A program made the position numbers and the translations under genes. A DNA stretch of 64,000 nt. Origin: Vibrio sp. SCSIO 43136. Lineage in GTDB: Bacteria; Pseudomonadota; Gammaproteobacteria; Enterobacterales; Vibrionaceae. The notes beneath the pieces were generated by a model. The model saw nothing but the letters and a program-made list of their open reading frames with translations. It was not told the origin of the DNA and searched no databases. Where the stretch lies: positions 620,001 to 684,000 of the forward strand of contig NZ_CP071848.1 in the NCBI RefSeq assembly GCF_023716565.1, in the 5' to 3' direction. Shown here one piece after another: positions 62,959-64,000 of the stretch (within the stretch, counting starts at the first letter, position 1; each line of letters starts with the position of its first letter).

Positions 62959-63425
62959 TGGGGGCCAGTGTGAAACCAGCCGCACGTCGTAATGCACGTC
63001 AATTTGCCTTGCAAGCTATCTACTCTTGGCAGATTAGTAATGAAAATGTTGCTGTTATTGAAGAGCAATTCCTAAGTGGCGATAAGTATGATGAAGAAGA
63101 ACATCATGTAACTGAGCCAGCTCTGAAAGCACCAGAAACTGACGTAGCATACTTCCGTGATCTTCTAACGGGTGTCGTGCTAAGTCACACCGAGTTGGAC
63201 AGCAAACTGCGTCCATACCTATCTCGTCCAATGCAAGATTTGGATAAGATGGAACTGGCACTTCTACGCTTAGCGATGTACGAAATGACACGTCGCGAAG
63301 ACGTACCATACAAAGTGGTTATCAACGAAGCTATTGAGCTTGCGAAGTGTTTCGCAGCTGAAGAGAGCCACAAATTTGTTAACGGTGTGCTAGATAAAGC
63401 CGCACCGCACGTACGTAAAAAGTAA
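62958..63425 (+). CDS. nusB: Transcription antitermination factor NusB
   Basis: ATG 62958 overlaps the ribH stop (TAATG). The 155-aa all-helical protein has [19 protein letters not shown] (boxA RNA-binding face) and [40 protein letters not shown] typical of NusB. With NusE it binds boxA RNA to prevent premature termination of rRNA operons. It is followed by a terminator and thiL. Confidence 0.97.
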   Translation: MGASVKPAARRNARQFALQAIYSWQISNENVAVIEEQFLSGDKYDEEEHHVTEPALKAPETDVAYFRDLLTGVVLSHTELDSKLRPYLSRPMQDLDKMELALLRLAMYEMTRREDVPYKVVINEAIELAKCFAAEESHKFVNGVLDKAAPHVRKK

Positions 63426-63440
63426 GTCATACTTTTAAAT

Positions 63441-63468
63441 AAAGGCCAGCCATTGAGCTGGCCTTTTT
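63441..63468 (+). terminator. Terminator after nusB
   Basis: AAAGGCCAGC-CATTGA-GCTGGCCTTTTT. Confidence 0.9.
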
Positions 63469-63507
63469 GTATAATTGACTCACCAAAATAAAAATTAAGA
63501 AAATACC

Positions 63508-64000
63508 ATGGCTGGTGAATTTAATTTAATAACACGCTACTTCGTCAATCGCCAGACGCAGCGTAAAGACGTTCAACTCTCATTAGGGGACGACAGTGCT
63601 CTAGTGACCGCTCCCGAAAATGTCCAGATAGCAATCAGTACCGATACCTTGGTGGAAGGGACGCACTTTATCCCAGGTGCTAATCCTGGTTGGGTTGCGC
63701 ACAAAGCATTAGCTTCTAACCTGAGTGATTTGGCTGCAATGGGCGCATCACCGGCTTGGGTCTCTCTTGCCCTTACCCTGCCGGAACCGGATGAACTATG
63801 GTTGGCCCCGTTTACCGAAGCATTTTTTGACCTTGCCAACTATTTCAATATCCAGCTGATTGGTGGAGATACCACCAAAGGGCCTCTGAGCATGAGCTTG
63901 ACCGTGCAAGGGTTCGTACCGCAAGGAGAAGCGCTGCGCCGCGATGGAGCACAAATGGGTGACTGGATCTATGTGACCGGAAATCTGGGTGATGCAGCGG
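63508..64000 (+). CDS. thiL: Thiamine-monophosphate kinase ThiL (partial, cut by window end)
   Basis: ATG 63508 starts [20 protein letters not shown]; 164 codons are visible before the window ends. The AIRS-like fold shows [13 protein letters not shown] (Mg/ATP ligands), [34 protein letters not shown] and [20 protein letters not shown]. It phosphorylates thiamine monophosphate to the diphosphate. It is the usual gene after nusB in gammaproteobacteria. Confidence 0.96.
   Translation, partial: MAGEFNLITRYFVNRQTQRKDVQLSLGDDSALVTAPENVQIAISTDTLVEGTHFIPGANPGWVAHKALASNLSDLAAMGASPAWVSLALTLPEPDELWLAPFTEAFFDLANYFNIQLIGGDTTKGPLSMSLTVQGFVPQGEALRRDGAQMGDWIYVTGNLGDAA

Overview
The window looks like chromosome I of a marine Vibrio (Vibrionaceae, Gammaproteobacteria). 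The protein sequences, the core gene order (ssrA-smpB-ratAB-bamE-recN-nadK-grpE-dnaK-dnaJ; minor pilins; tadA; mltF; purL; gpt-frsA-crl-proBA; nrdR-ribD-ribE-ribB-ribH-nusB-thiL) and the moderate GC content all fit. Species cannot be fixed from the sequence alone. From memory, the two core blocks lie apart in V. cholerae El Tor (roughly VC0848-VC0870 and VC2267-VC2279), whereas here they are joined.

Layout. (1) 1-4300 is an accessory, defence-type segment on the 3' side of the tmRNA gene, a classic island attachment site. It holds a broken PD-(D/E)XK nuclease-like gene, a DarT-DarG DNA ADP-ribosylation toxin-antitoxin pair, a proteasome-like Ntn-hydrolase gene, and an intact HipB-type regulator followed by a truncated hipA. 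Two pairs of perfect HipB-type operators (TATCC-N8-GGATA) with the same 28-bp phasing lie in front of hipB and in front of the Ntn-hydrolase gene, so the latter probably belongs to the HipB regulon. (2) 4339-14131 is core: trans-translation (ssrA, smpB), ratA/ratB, bamE, recN under two LexA boxes, nadK, and the heat-shock genes grpE/dnaK/dnaJ with sigma-32-like promoters. (3) 14464-31304 is a sugar locus: LamB-type porin, LacI regulator, CUT1 ABC transporter, GH94 disaccharide phosphorylase, aldose epimerase, GH116 glycosidase, second LacI regulator and a chemoreceptor. Together these suggest outer-membrane entry, periplasmic capture, import, phosphorolysis or hydrolysis, and chemotaxis toward a beta-linked oligosaccharide. 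(4) 31306-34482 is a minor type IV pilin cluster. (5) 34792-41271 holds two tandem AbgT transporters, tadA, a newly noticed 44-residue basic ORF and mltF. (6) 41272-45649 is purL and a DUF3622 gene. (7) 45650-48964 is accessory: three poorly characterised genes bracketed by a 48-bp duplication of the 3' end of the DUF3622 gene, then a complete 1251-bp IS3-family element with a 3-bp target duplication, abutting a CTTAAACC octamer tandem repeat at the 3' end of pepD. (8) 49006-64000 is core: pepD, a probable small RNA/small-protein transcript, a purine permease, gpt, frsA, crl, proBA, and the riboflavin operon through nusB and thiL (cut by the window end). A divergent EamA permease gene sits behind an FMN riboswitch.

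Most notable leads: the HipB operator pairs shared between hipB and a Thr-nucleophile Ntn hydrolase beside DarTG; the 48-bp direct repeats; the GTTTCAT box cluster of the sugar locus; the pepD-permease small transcript encoding a 31-residue peptide; the FMN riboswitch in front of an EamA permease; and a bipartite palindromic repeat family with copies at dnaK-dnaJ and upstream of tadA.
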